From Isoetes taiwanensis (Eukaryota; Streptophyta; Lycopodiopsida; Isoetales; Isoetaceae), in the NCBI GenBank assembly GCA_021234155.1, contig JAJEKV010000017.1, positions 21,976,070 to 22,040,069 of the forward strand: 64,000 nt of DNA, written 5' to 3'. Below the pieces are notes generated by a model, which saw nothing but the letters and a program-made list of their open reading frames with translations, made no database searches and had not been told where the DNA came from. Both the position numbers and the translations under genes were made by a program. Position 1 is the first letter of the stretch; the number at the start of each line of letters is the position of its first letter. Positions 32,961 through 45,030 of this stretch are shown here, piece after piece.

Positions 32961-34900
32961 TTCTACAAATTCGTGGAAATCTACAAATTCGTACAAATTC
33001 CTCTCAATCAACGGTGCAAATCCTACAAAGTCATGGAAATCTACAAACTCAGCCTACACTTCAAACACTTCTTTTTGATAAATTAGATAATGATTAAATA
33101 GGTATCTTGATAGCACTTTCTTGGCAAAATTTATTAACATTTACAATGTTTCAAGAATTAATTTTGTCGTTGGATTTCAATCACGAAAAGTTTTCCTTCT
33201 TCTTGAGAGCTAAGAAGCTTATCATTTGAAGCAATGAAAATCAATGATCGTGAAATATGCAATCCATAACGCATGGTTATTTTCGTTTGATCCAATTCGT
33301 AAGAATAAGCATCCGCTTGTCGCCTTTTTTTTCCTTTTTAACTTATATCCTTCATTTAATTCTAGAAGCTTTACTAGGGCTATATAGATTGGAAAAAAAC
33401 TTCCAATAAAGCAAAATCTCTATTTTTGTTACTGGTCGCCCCAAAGACATGCACGCCCAAAGTGTTTGTTTCAAGCAAATGTGAGGATGTCATTCTACAT
33501 TTCTCCACCAATTCTCCCTAGATCTCATCCTCTGAAAATGCCAGTGGCAAGAGCTATTTTTGTTTCCAACGAATCCTTCAAGCTAAACTTCAATAAAGTC
33601 AGTTTCAAATTGTGACACAACTTGGTACAAAGGAGTATTCTAGGAAGAAAGGCTTGTTCGGGAACGTTTGTCCCATAATCAATTGATACCAAAGGTCATA
33701 AGTAGATTCTTGGAGAAATCCACAAGCAAGTCTAGAATATTGCTTCACATCTAGAATCTTGCTTCACAATTGTGAAGATTTTGGTATCCAAAGATAGCTG
33801 GAGAAGCTGGAATTCATTTAAATGCTAACCCTCTACATGGGCAGCAATGGTTTGCACAAATTCTCACTCAATTCAATAGAAAATCGACCTCTCCTCTGTT
33901 TTGCCCAAGAAAGTATTTCAAACAGGAAAACCCTCTCTCCCTGTTTTTGCCAAGAAACTATTTCAAACAGAAAACCCACTTTTTCCAAGAAAGAAGGCTT
34001 GCCCAAAGTGTTTTTCGGATGTACCATATAAGTAAGTTGCTTTTTATTCCATGATCTAAGCAAGACTTTTAAATTCTCCCGATAGATATTCACCACTCGC
34101 CAAAACTAAACACATTTAATTTTCCTTCTAGTTTAAACCTCAACTTCCTTAGAAAAACACTTAAAGGCCTTGAAGGCTTGATCTTTTTTATTCTCAAACA
34201 ATATAATTACTAAAATATCAATAAAAAAATAATAAAATTCCTTCCTAGGATGGATCTTATGACACAAACAAGTGAAGTGGTGTTCTCATTGAGCTTTTTG
34301 TAAAATGTTTGAGTACATACCATCCCCTATTAGGGGTAGAAAATTTTAAACGCTTGAACAAATGAACATGCTCGAAAACTAGACAATTTATCAAGTGCAT
34401 GATAAAACCGAAGAGTGTTAGATAAAAGACGATTGTTCCGGCTATTGGTATATGCAAATGTGAGAAAACCAACTACCGCCTCCTCATCGAGATGAGAAAC
34501 CTCGCCTCTTTTGGGTCTTGAGGAAACCCCTAATGAAAAAATGGTCGCCAATGGACTCATTGAATGCCACCAACATACGCCGCCAAGAAGTGGGCCATTG
34601 CAAATATGATAGCCGACAACCGAGAGAACCGCAAAAAGGACTCGCACTAGAAAGTCCGAAAATGAGAATGACTAGGAAAGTTAGAGAGTTAGGAGCTTTA
34701 AGCGGGGCCTGTTCCAAACTTTAGTTTAGAAAAAATATATAATAGCATCTCGATAGCGTCGAGGCCGAGAGAAAAAATGAAAAAGAAGAAAAAAGGCTCC
34801 AAGGCCCTCACCGGGTTCTCAAATAACACAGTTGTTTGGAGGAAGAAACAAGCCCTTCTAGAAGACACTATTCGAGCCCTTCCAACCATTTAGCAAGATT
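32961..34900. other. AT-rich spacer
   Basis: After the kinase tail the phrase TACAAATTCGT and variants repeat to about 33050. Beyond that I see only AT-rich DNA with short repeats (CAAGAAA(C/G)TATTTCAAACAG twice, 33905-33970). The motif CCTAGGATGGATCTTATGACACAAACAAGTG (34245-34275, written here in part) recurs at about 35401-35431. Confidence 0.45.
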
Positions 34901-36560
34901 TAGCAAGGATTAGCAAGTCCATGGAATGACCATCATTTTGGCATAGAAAAAGAGGAAATCAAAAATATAGAGGCAAAAATAATAATAAGTATGCATGCAA
35001 TTGGAGGCTACAATGTCATGTGGAACAACGAGCAAAATGAAGCATAAAAACCTCTACAATCACAAAAAACATAGAAAAAAAACAAGGATGTCAAGTCATG
35101 AAAGCAACCCGAGAGGTATAAAAGACAAAAAATAAAGATGACCAACTGACCAAAAGAAATGGAGCAACTTCCACAATAAAACGAAATAATGGAACAGAAA
35201 AATAGACATGGCCTAATGTAGGGAACCATCAAGGGAGGGAGGGTGAGGGAAACTGGTAGGACAAAGGAGGAGAATACTAGCTCAAGAGAACACTGATAAA
35301 TGAACATGGACGAAGAGGCAGAATAAATAGCAGATGTAAGGTGAGGCGTCCCCATCTAAGGAATGTCGGTTCTATTGCTAAAGCAATGGAACCGTGGCAT
35401 TCCTAGGATGGGTCCTATGACACAAACAAGTGGCCGATAGAAGAGGAATCTACCCAAATAAAAACAGAGCAAACTAAGCTGACGGGAGTAAAAGAAGATG
35501 AAACAAATAAAGGGAGAAAAAGATAATATGTTGGCTAGACTACAAGACATCAATGGAACAGGAGAGATAACAAAGATACCAAAAATAATGAGACCACCCC
35601 CTAGTTTTGAGACCACCCCATAATAATGGGACAAACGAGGCAGAATGGGCAAGCAAATGAGTCTCAGAGAACCAGAGAAGATGGCTCATCAAGAGCAAAT
35701 GAGACCCAAGGCAACTAGAGTAAATGGGGGAAGAGGAGACCAAGAAGAATTGGAGCAAAAAGGAATAAAAGAGAAGACAAAGACAAAGAAGCAAGAAAGA
35801 AGTAGAAGGAGCAAGGAAGCCAGAAGCCGAATGATGGGATGTATGAAAATGAAAGACATGATGTAACAATGAAGAGAAAGATGAAAAACAACATAAAAAC
35901 GGAAGGACACAATGTAAATAATCCGCAGAAAGTTGAAAGAGGGAACAAAAAAATGAGAGACACAAACAATGCAATAACGAGATGGGAAAAGGTACTTGTG
36001 GATAACGACGATAATGCCACGATCATGATGATATTAACAAACTAAAGATTTCAAATAACTCATGGACTAGTACCCCATAAAAGATACTATAAAACCGAAC
36101 TAACCTACTAGCAAACAAAAGAAAAGGAGCAAGAAGACAAAGAAACCAAGGAAGGATGCAAAAGCACCGAGATCAAGCTTGATAAACATAAGAGTAACGG
36201 AATAAGGCAAGGATTCTAAAAACGTAAAAAGGATACAAACAACTCATGGAAAAGATAAGGCACATGTAACAAGGTTGACGAATTATGGTAGAACACCCTT
36301 GGGAGCAACAAGGCAGAATTTGGACAAACAAGTAATAGAGGTAAAAAAAGGTAATGAGATAACAAGATAATAGAACAAAGGGACAAACGAGGGTAAGGGC
36401 ACCAAGGAGTTATAGAGTAATCGAGGAGATGGCTCATCGAGGGCAAAAGAGCAATCAAGGCAATTAGAGTAAATGGAAGGAAGAGAAGATTAAGAAGAAT
36501 GGAGCAAAAAGGGGACAACGAGAAGATGCTCCAAAATAATAGAATACTTGATATCATGAC
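34900..36560. repeat. Purine-skewed degenerate repeat region
   Basis: The plus strand is strongly A+G biased (runs such as AGAAGAATGGAGCAAAAAGG). It contains related blocks: GAAGATGGCTCATCAAGAGC with AACTAGAGTAAATGGGGG (about 35677-35740) and GGAGATGGCTCATCGAGGGC with AATTAGAGTAAATGGAAG (about 36425-36480). The hydrophobic Leu/Ser/Phe-rich open frames on minus are a consequence of this skew and are not genes. Confidence 0.65.
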
Positions 36561-36564
36561 TTTA

Positions 36565-36590
36565 TGAATAGAATAGAATAGAATAGAATA
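36565..36590. repeat. (GAATA)n microsatellite
   Basis: About five tandem copies of GAATA/ATAGA, followed by a short T run. Confidence 0.9.
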
Positions 36591-36599
36591 GTTTTTTTA

Positions 36600-37190
36600 A
36601 CGTCCACAGAGACCAATAGGTCTGGGACCCATACAATGGGCTAGTACAATCATTACTACTAGGAGAAACCAGCTTGATACTGCGTCCTCTACAATCTTGA
36701 ATACCATTGTAGCCTCTGCAGATGTCAAACTAGTCTGGCCACAGAATGTATTGGCCTTCAGGGTCTTGAATAAGACAACGGGCTTACGCCCTAAAAGAAA
36801 CAAGTGTTTGAGCTTCTCAAATACATGTGCCTGTTCAGGCCAGAACTTGAATTCTGCAACATCCTTTTCGCTACACCCATCTGCGAGAAGGGAACATCAC
36901 TTCTTTGACCCCGATAATAACAACTAGCAGGTTGACGTATATGGGTTGGTCACAGATCGTGCTTAATAGTGGCCGTATGTTTAGACCATCTGTGGGCAAT
37001 AAGGAATGCAGAACTCCAGGCCCTTCAATGGATGCCACCTCGATGTTCCTTAGAATCTTTATGGTGTTCACACAATCTCCGAACTCATACAATGGATTTC
37101 TCGTCCTTGCATATTTTGGCGTGATCCTTATAATATTCTCAATCCTAATCAAAGCACGTATACGACATAACCAAAGGATCATCTATTGTG
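36600..37190 (-). pseudogene. Unrecognised coding remnant with in-frame stops
   Basis: On minus, a single frame stays protein-like for about 190 codons: YEFGDCVNTIKILRNIEVAS (about 37095), LLPTDGLNIRPLLS, PIYVNLLVVIIGVKEVMF (about 36955-36900), GTCI-stop-EAQTLVSFRA-stop-ARCLIQDPEGQYILWPD-stop-FDICRGYNGIQDCRGRS (about 36830-36675). Stops occur (TGA, TGA, TAA, TAG) but few or no frameshifts, unlike the other broken genes here. I do not recognise the family. It could be a decayed nuclear gene with C-to-T mutations. Confidence 0.35.
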
Positions 37191-38685
37191 CTTGTCAGCA
37201 AATAATGCTATTAAATCCAAACCCCTTTCACCGAATTCCCTATATTTTGAAAGTCAGAACAACAAAGCAGGTATTTGCACAAGCAAAGTCAAAGCATTGT
37301 TTCTCATTAGCTAATGATTTGCATTAGAAGTTTTTGAGCTTGGTTTGCAATGCACTAGGTTTAGCTTGGACTAATATATTTCTTCTTTATCGTCCTCTAT
37401 ATTTGAATCCTCCTTATTGGATGCTGTCTACTATTTTGTACCTTAACAAAGCAAGTGCTTGCACTAACAGAACCAAAAAGCACCACGCATTCCTCGGTCC
37501 AATTTGGAACAAAAGTCTCAAAGTAAAGTCTTGGGTTAATTAAGGCGTTCTTCTTCTTATCTTCTACTACTGAGATATAGTCATTGCCGACACGATTAGA
37601 ATATTATGTTTCGTATTCGTATCAACTTGATATTTGAAACTTGGTCTAATTCTAGGGTGTAAGCTCCGCCTGCAGTTTCCTTCTTCATTAATTTCTTTGC
37701 TGAGAAAGCTACGAAACAGAAAGTGTTGTCGTAAGGAGGTAACATTTGGGAAACTTGTGGGCTCGATTTGATCTTTTGTATACCAATTTTCATGCCATAT
37801 TTGAATTAATTGAGAAGACAATTTTGGACTTTTGCTCTGAGAAGACAAGGCTGGGCTTTTGTTTTGACATACGCTGACTTCTTAATTTGCTCCTGATATT
37901 GTTTTCTACTTCAAGAACATTTGTTTACTACGATCTATTCTCACCCGTCTTAAGGAATGCAATATTTTGTATATTTAAAAGTTAGATTTGCCCACATAGC
38001 TAATTGTTGTCCAAGTTCTAAAAATTCACGACATTGATAGGTCGATTCATTGAACTCAACTTCATTTTTTAACGCGCATTACGATAAAAGCAAAAAGCAA
38101 TCGCTCTGCTCTCGCCAAGGTCATTTATTACAAGTCGTTACAAATTCAAAAACAATTTACCTTCTTGGTCTTTGCCGTATGTTGCCATGCAATTTTCTAG
38201 ACTGTATTAATTTCTTATATGTTTTTAGTTTGGCACCTAGACATCATGCTCCAAACCACAAATCACTGGAATTAAAAAACCACAAGTATAGATTCCCTAA
38301 AGCAAACTGCTGGTTCTAGTGCCTAGTTGAATGAGACTTGAACAGGAATTGGTGAATGTGGTACAAGACCAACATATGTAACCATGATTATTATTGAGCC
38401 AGATACCAATTATTAGTTCCAAATATGACATTATTTTACATATTTGAAGTGATGACATCTAATTACTCAAAACATAATGTGATTTACCCATCTTATGTGT
38501 CAAGTTCATCCTTAAATTTATATTACATCAAGACAACGTTACATAATAACAAATAGAATTGCAAGTAGTAGGTGTATCATCAATAATGAATTATATGAAA
38601 TAGCATTATTCAAGGCTTACTTAGCCTGTCAAACAAATTAAGATCAACATATGACTATCTAGTACCTACCAAGTAAATTAAGCAT
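37190..38685. other. No gene recognised
   Basis: AT-rich. A segment at about 37550-37600 (CTTATCTTCTACTACTGAGATATAGTCATTGC) is similar to 39358-39400 just upstream of the dirigent gene, which suggests an old duplication of its 5' flank. No second dirigent coding region is visible. Confidence 0.4.
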
Positions 38686-39186
38686 TTACATGGGTTGATA
38701 AATAGTAGCAGAGACATAAGCAGTTAGTGATAGCTGCAAGAATGCGGTATATGTGAAATTGGCATAGCCAGAAGCAAATCGAAAATCGCCAGTTCCACCA
38801 GCAACAGCCAGTTCACTAACTCCACCAGTTCCAATAGTATCTCTGCCCAACAGAAGGAACTGACCTTTGAGGCCACCATAGTCATACAAAATAGTCATGT
38901 AATAGGTAGCACTACCAGTGGCAACATCTGACACTACAACAATGCCCTGTGCTCTGCCCAGAATCATTGAAGTGGCATTGTTTGGGCCGTCACAGATCTT
39001 ATCGTACACAAAAATTGTGCCAAACTGTGCAACAGTGACATTGTTGTTAGGGCCTGCTACAATTGCATTGGTGGTGTTGGATGCTCCTCCCATAAAATAA
39101 AACTCCAGGTTTGTAAACTTTGCCTGGCATCCTAGCGCAAATATAATTGCTGCAACGAGACAGACACCATATTTGAAGCTTGCCAT
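38686..39186 (-). CDS. Dirigent-like secreted protein
   Basis: An intact single-exon frame of 166 residues. The start has a classical signal peptide (MASFKYGVCLVAAIIFALGC, cleavage probably after CQA). The mature part matches the dirigent fold: LEFYFMGGASNTTNAIVAGP at the N-terminus, QFGTIFVYDKICDGPN, ILGRAQGIVVVS (the conserved GRAQG), LKGQFLLLGRD, and VAGGTGDFRFASGYA (the conserved GGTG-x-F-R-x-A-x-G). Several N-glycosylation sequons are present. Dirigent proteins act in the cell wall and steer radical coupling of monolignols in lignan or lignin formation. The length is near the family norm (about 160-190). The first Met is chosen because the signal peptide starts there. A TATA box lies about 95 bp upstream. 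Specific coupling activity cannot be judged. Confidence 0.9.
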   Translation of the reverse strand: MASFKYGVCLVAAIIFALGCQAKFTNLEFYFMGGASNTTNAIVAGPNNNVTVAQFGTIFVYDKICDGPNNATSMILGRAQGIVVVSDVATGSATYYMTILYDYGGLKGQFLLLGRDTIGTGGVSELAVAGGTGDFRFASGYANFTYTAFLQLSLTAYVSATIYQPM

Positions 39187-39280
39187 GCTTGCTTGCTTGC
39201 TTGATTCTTCCTAGCCTGGCTCTCAAATGAAGGATCGTAAGAGCAAGTGCTGCTTTGTATTTTGGTGATCCGAGGTGGTG

Positions 39281-39288
39281 TTTATATA
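39281..39288 (-). promoter_or_regulatory. TATA box of the dirigent gene
   Basis: TATATAAA on the minus strand, about 95 bp before the dirigent start codon at 39186, which leaves room for a 5' leader of about 60-70 nt. Confidence 0.65.
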
Positions 39289-39289
39289 G

Positions 39290-39688
39290 GAGGTTTGGTT
39301 GCGTTGTTTAGGCCCACCATTCAGTTTATAGCAGAACTGTTCAAGGCCTTAGCTCGTTCTTCTCTTATCTTCTACTGAAATAAGTTAGTCATTGCTGGAC
39401 GACACTTGTAAAATGTCATGAAGAGGATTGGTTGCTTGCTCAAGTCCACATCGATCTAGAAAAACAATCTGTTCAAAGTCTTCGTTTTCCACGTCATTTG
39501 AGTATACTGAGTCTTGTTTAAAGTTTTTAAACTGCATCAGAGCTAGAGCCAGGTCCTATATGACTTTGAACCCCAGCCTGGCGCATAGTTTACATTTCCA
39601 GCATAGCATATTCTATGCAAGTTAGGACGACAAAATCTTGCTAAAATCATGGAACTACATTGTTCTTACAGAAATTATCTCAGGCTTT
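39290..39688. other. Dirigent upstream region
   Basis: It includes the segment resembling 37550-37600. No other motif is certain. Confidence 0.4.
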
Positions 39689-39967
39689 TCATGGTTCCCA
39701 TACACAGCTTCTTGCTCCATTTTCCCCAGGAGACATGATGCATGAATCATACCCTGTCGCCATTACATACCTTGCATTTCTGTGGAAAACAATTTGCATC
39801 TTGAAGAGTTTTAGAGTTCGCATGCATTTGACAAGGGCGGTCCCTATTCTTGCATGTAAATGTAAACCTATGTCCTTTATTTGAGCATAAATCTGCTTTC
39901 CTTCAGGAAATGCTGCATGACCTGCCCCTGCAAAAAGAAGACCCATTAAAGTGGCAAACACATTCAT
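39689..39967 (-). pseudogene. PPR protein fragment
   Basis: The frame reads FATLMGLLFAG, AAFPEGKQIYAQIKDIG and ARIGTALVKC. This corresponds to the L and S motifs of a PLS-type PPR protein (usual form: T-F-x-x-L-L-x-A-C, then G-K-Q-I-H-A-x-I, then G-T-A-L-V-x-M-Y). The sequence then degenerates. It lies about 1.1 kb downstream of the larger PPR pseudogene in the same orientation and may be a separate copy. Confidence 0.6.
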
Positions 39968-41028
39968 TTTTGTCTTTGTTACTCACACTAGATAGTGATG
40001 TACTGCTCTCATTTGAGTGGGTGAAGTTGACTGGTTGACTGGAGGAAGAAGTTGCATTGGTGTCTTGAGAGATCTGGTTTAGGAAATACATGTGTTTGTG
40101 GATGGTACCATTATTGGCATGCATGGCCACCAACGTGAATACTCTGGATGGCTGAAACTTATTACCTTGGTAAAAATCATCTAGCAGAATACAAGGGAGC
40201 TTTAAGCTTGACAGAATTCGAGTCACCAAAGTATGCTTAGTAAATGGCATTGGCGATCTGTTCATGCAGGTACTATCAGTAAGAATCTGGGACGTAAATG
40301 TCAATACTATCTCAAATGGCAACTATACTTGATATCAGCTTGTCAATTGAATTCAGACAAACCGTTGTCTAAGTTTTAAAGCAAGATTAACTCTCCACCT
40401 TGTCAATTCAACCAGATATGAACATTCCCATTCAACATACATAATGAATACATAGGATGATATTAGAACGTTGAAGGATCGTATAACTAGTTAACAAGCA
40501 AGCCGTGAGACCAGTAACTCCGAGATGACAGAGACAACCGAGTTATTAAATTCAATTGTTCAAAGGGATGATATAGACAGAATAACGATATTTCAGGACG
40601 ATATTAGACAAGTCGGGTAATCTAAAGAATGACCATGGAAAATAGAACAGCATATTTATATAAATGTGATGTTACGAAAACTGCATCTTCTACTTCTTAA
40701 CTCTGAGAAGAATCGAGTAGCTGATGTTTATGAAGGGATAGACTATAAGCAAAGCAGCATAATCATATGTCCAAACCATATTAAATTTCATCTGCTGCCA
40801 AAGTAAAATATGTCATTCAGACATAATTCTGATGAAACCTTGATCTGTGGTTGCTTACTACATCAGTACTCCCTTCTTCTTGCATTAATAGCTTATAGCC
40901 GGCCTTTCTAATTTTAACATCAGTTTTTTTAATTTAGCATGGAATCTCTTGCATCTTTGAGTGTGAGGAATTATCTGAGTAGAACAAGCGCACGTTATTA
41001 TTTAATTGATCTGCAGCCCAGTTATCCC
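39968..41028. other. No gene recognised between PPR fragments
   Basis: A 139-codon minus frame (39903-40322) with a Ser/Asn-rich tail shows no known family. The rest is AT-rich. Confidence 0.4.
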
Positions 41029-43273
41029 TCAAATCCATTGTCTGCCCTCACTTTCTTCATCTTCATTACATAGATATCGCCCTGCCTCGGCATACATGTT
41101 AGCTAAGAGAGCATGTGGTGAAGGGTTATGCGGATCCAGACTAATAACATGATAAGCAGCACATTCTGTCTTTGTGATTTTGAAATGAAGTCTGCATGCC
41201 CCAAGCAAAGTTGCCCAAATGACAGGATCAGGTAGTGGCATGCTGTTGACAATGTCCAAGAATGTATCGAGCCACCCGAATTGCCCAAGAAGATCTATAA
41301 CACAACCAAAATGCTCTGCCGTTGCCTCAACAGTACCAACCTCATTCATCAAAATAAAGTAACGACACCCCTCATCAAATAAAGTAGCACGGTTGCAAGC
41401 AAAAGGAAGTCTCACAAAAGTTACTTCATTTGGTTTCAAGCTCTCTTTGTGAATTTGCCTAAAGAAATTGAGAGCTTCCCTACCACGGCCATGCTGTGCG
41501 TATGCGGCTATCATTACAGTCCATGCAATAATATTCTGCTTCGGCATTTCGTCAAAAACTTCCTCAGCATCTTCCACATTCCCACACTTCCATAAAAGTT
41601 GCATTTCCAATTAGAATACTTGCATGTAATTCAGTGTCAAGTATCTGAGCATGGACCTCCATCCCCTCTTTTATAGCTGCCAAAGATGCACATGCTATGA
41701 CACTAATAAAAGTAAACTCATTTGGTTTAATGCCCTCCTTTTGCATCTGCTGGTAGAGTTCAAGAGCCAAGTTTCCATTTCCATGTTGTGCATTTGCTGT
41801 AATTATGGCATTCCATGACACATCATCCCTTTCCAGCATCTTTTGAAATATTTTATCAGCATCCTCAAGCCTCCCACACCTTCCATACACATACATTGTT
41901 AAAAGAGAGTTTTGACAACAAGCTCTGTTTCATAACCACTGCCAATGATATAGGCATGCATTACCTTACCCTGATCTATAAGAGTTGGAGTAGCACATGC
42001 ATTCAGAATACTTGCTCGGATGACCTTTTTGAGGCCACTTTCTTGGAGTTGTGAAAATAATTCAAGAGAATCTTTGCCACATCCATGCTGAACACATGCA
42101 GAAATAATGGTATTCCATGAAACCAAATTTTGCTCACACTTATTATCAGATACTCTGCATGCATCTTCTAAACTCTTGCATTTGTTATACATATTAACAA
42201 GGGCATTCCCAACCATAATATCAGAGACATATCCCTTGTCTATTGCTCGAGCATGAATCAATTTACCTTCTGCTTTATCCTCAACACCACAATATGCATG
42301 AAGGATGCTGGAAAATGTGAATTCGTCTGGACTGGCTCATTTAATAATCATTTCCCGAAAAAGCTTCTGAGCACCCTTCCTACGTCCAGATTGCCCATGG
42401 GCAATAATCACACTGTTCCATGTAATAACATCTCGATTGGCCATCGTTAGAAAAGCCTTCAATGCATCATCTGTGCTGCCACATTTTCCATACATTGTTA
42501 TGATGGCATTTCCAAAACCACATCAGCATCATACACACTATCAGTTCTTCTACCATCTTCTAAGTCAGATGGGCTTGAACATGCACCCACGAAGCTAGTA
42601 AAATGTAAACTTATCTGGTTCTACTCCCTCTTGTTGCATTTGTTTGAAAAGACGAAGAGCCTCTCTTCCTTGTCCTTGATGAACATATGCGGCAATTAGA
42701 GAAGTCCATATAAATACACTTCTCTTAGAAAAATTATCAGCCAAAGATCGTGCTTCTAATAGACTTCCACATTTTGCATACATATTAACCAGAAGGTCTC
42801 CCAAAAATCTGTTATTCTGTTATTCTGTTACCCTATGACCTCTGTCAAACATTTTGTCTTTGCACAGCCTTGAAAGAGAGATGCACATGTATCCGTGCCT
42901 ATTGAAGTATTTTGTCTATCAAAGGAATTCAAAACCTCTCTCAACCTTTCTGGATTGTGAAATTTAGATGAACCTACATTGGAAGCCAGCGATGAAAATA
43001 TCCTCCAACCTGAGATAATAAGATTGATGCCTTTGTTTAGACCATCAACTGAGAATATTTTAAGTGTTATTTTAGAAAATATGAACGATATTTATGCTTA
43101 TTGATGAATATTAACTTACCCGTCAAACTAGAAGGCCGGTAAACGCGATGCAGTCTCGATCCAATTTTTCCACTCTTCTGTATATCTGCCAAACAAACAG
43201 TGCCCTCAGAAAAGGCCTGTTGGAATGCAAGGTTGGAGCTTCCGGGTCTGCCTTGCCCAGTTAGCCGGTTCAA
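41029..43273 (-). pseudogene. PLS-class PPR protein with E-like end, frameshifted, one intron
   Basis: PPR proteins of this class bind organellar transcripts and usually guide C-to-U (or in ferns also U-to-C) editing. The upstream exon (open to at least 43273, no ATG seen) ends at a strong donor, GACGG|GTAAGT. A 110-bp intron (43119-43010) ends TTATTATCTCAG, and the join restores Gly in frame (SSLTG-WRIFSSLAS). Repeats then follow in several frames: LVNMYAKCGSLLEARSLAD with WTSLIAAYVHQGQGREALRL (42804-42600), LVNMYNKCKSLEDACRVSDN with WNTIISACVQHGCGKDSLEL (42261-41900), MYVYGRCGRLEDADKIFQKM with WNAIITANAQHGNGNLALEL (41896-41600), and WTVMIAAYAQHGRGREALNF (from 41610). The end HALLANMYAEAGRY fits an E domain; no DYW domain follows. 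At least four frame breaks occur, some of which could be sequence errors. Confidence 0.75.
43010..43119 (-). other. 110-bp GT-AG intron in the PPR gene
   Basis: GTAAGT donor and a TTATTATCTCAG acceptor, with matching phase (G|GT = Gly) between the open frames on both sides. Confidence 0.65.
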
Positions 43274-43389
43274 ACTTCCGAGATCCAGAGTGCAGGTGAC
43301 CGCGAGTTTACAGCGGACAGCAGGTTTGGAGCAGTTACCGGTATATCCTAGGCATATTCCAGCATATACCTAGAATATGCCAGAAACCC

Positions 43390-44200
43390 ACATAAACAAG
43401 GGTTTGCCCCCCTAGGGGCAACCCAAAAAGGAGCAAGAAGATAAAATAAAAACCAAAATAAGAAACCGATGCACTAAAGGAGTAGGGAGCTGATGCACAG
43501 ATAAGGAGCTGATGGGGAACATAGAGCAAGTGGGAGAACATTGTTGGGTTGCAAACAAATAAAACCATAAAACAAAATACCCAGACAAAGAGTTAAAGGA
43601 ATCCATGGATAAGGAAAATGAATACAAATAAGGAGGCAACAAAGCTTGAAGGAAAACGAAAGGATGAACCCTGGCAAAGGAGGGATGAGCAAAGCAATAA
43701 GACGAATGGAATAAACTACACAATAAATGGAGCAAATCATGGTGGCCAAAAATGAGAGAACGTGCAACGTAAAGTAAAAGAGCAAAAAAAAAATGGAAAA
43801 ACAATGCACATGTAGCCAAATCATAGTGAGTAAAAAGGGAACCGATGGAGGGATGAAAGACCAATGGTACAAGGAGAAAGGTTAGATACAGACAACAATG
43901 AGAATAAATCTGATGAATTTGAATAAAGCCAAGGAACGCAAAAATAACAAGAAGAGCAAAAAAGAGCAAAAAGGAGCATAAAAATACCCATAGTTAAGCT
44001 CGTCAGGATGAAAAAAAGTAAATGGGAACCTAGCGCATGAACATGGAAACAACAAAACACAAGGAGACATAGAAGCGAGAGTAACACGGAGTAAAGAGTA
44101 CCTAAGTGACAATCATTCAGAAACGTAAAAATTCTACTGACAAAATGAAACAACGGACTTAAAGGCACAAAGTACCGGGAAACTAAGAATAATGGATGGA
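43390..44200. repeat. Second purine-skewed region
   Basis: Like 34900-36560, the plus strand is A+G rich with AAAAAGGAGCAAGAAG, GAGCAAAAAAGAGCAAAAAGG and related phrases. Long Leu/Phe/Ser-rich frames on minus are artefacts of the skew. The two regions share style and words but I could not align long blocks. Confidence 0.55.
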
Positions 44201-45030
44201 GCAAAAGGGGCTAACAAACCGAAGTGTCTAGTACTATTCAAGTCCATCATGAGGGTTGGCTTAGTAAAAAACAAGATCGATGTTGTCAAACGATCCAAAA
44301 CTAGATCGACTAAGGAGATGGATCCCTATCTTGAGAGATATTTGACAAAGAAAAGGACTAGTCCCTCCATGATATACTCTTCATATCAAGTGAATACAAT
44401 GTAAAAAGTGTTCTGTATATATTGATGTGTTGCTATCTACAAATGCTAATCAGATAACACATTCTTCTCACTAAAACAAGAAAATGTTAAACCATCCACT
44501 ACTATAATGTAAAAATTTGCACTCCCCGAAAATAATATGTCGAGAAAAGGTTGAATAGAGAAGAGAAAAAGGAAAAGGGAAGGGAGAAAAGGGAAGAGGG
44601 AAGGTTTTCAACTTATGCACAACAATTCAAGCAACTTGATTTCCTAGTAATAAAAATAATATAAAACGATAATTATTGTATGATGTGTTTTCCAGGTTAA
44701 ATCATTGGCTTTAGGGAAGGAGGCTTTGAGTTCAATTCGTTTGCTAATGAATAATTTCGTTCTTTTTGTCAATAAGTTATCTTGAAACCTTCTCGTTAAG
44801 AACACCATTGTTGCTTACACTACTTTTCGCTAGGAAAATCCTTGTTGCTTGCATACATTGGGTATGGTTGACTCTTTTAATACCATTTTTTTTAGATTTG
44901 TGTTCTGGGTCATATTGGAATCCGTTTGTTATGTTGTTGGGTTCTATTTGGAGACTTTTTCGCTAGGAAATTTTTTGTTGATTGCATTGCTAGGTTATAT
45001 TGGACATGTTTGACTCCTTTTCCCTTTTTG
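44200..45030. repeat. AT-rich spacer with a ~135-bp direct duplication
   Basis: ACTTTTCGCTAGGAAAATCC (about 44820), with TTGTTGCTTGCATACATTGG and GTTGACTC behind it, resembles ACTTTTTCGCTAGGAAATTT (about 44955), with TTGTTGATTGCATTGC and GTTTGACTCC. No coding signal. Confidence 0.55.

Noticed and set aside
35008-36557. Several 70-145 codon hydrophobic frames on minus, resembling membrane proteins
   Set aside because: The purine-rich plus strand forces Leu, Phe, Ser and Cys codons on minus; frames overlap each other and show no family motif.
43335-44204. Hydrophobic minus-strand frames up to 185 codons
   Set aside because: Same cause as at 35008-36557: strand composition bias.
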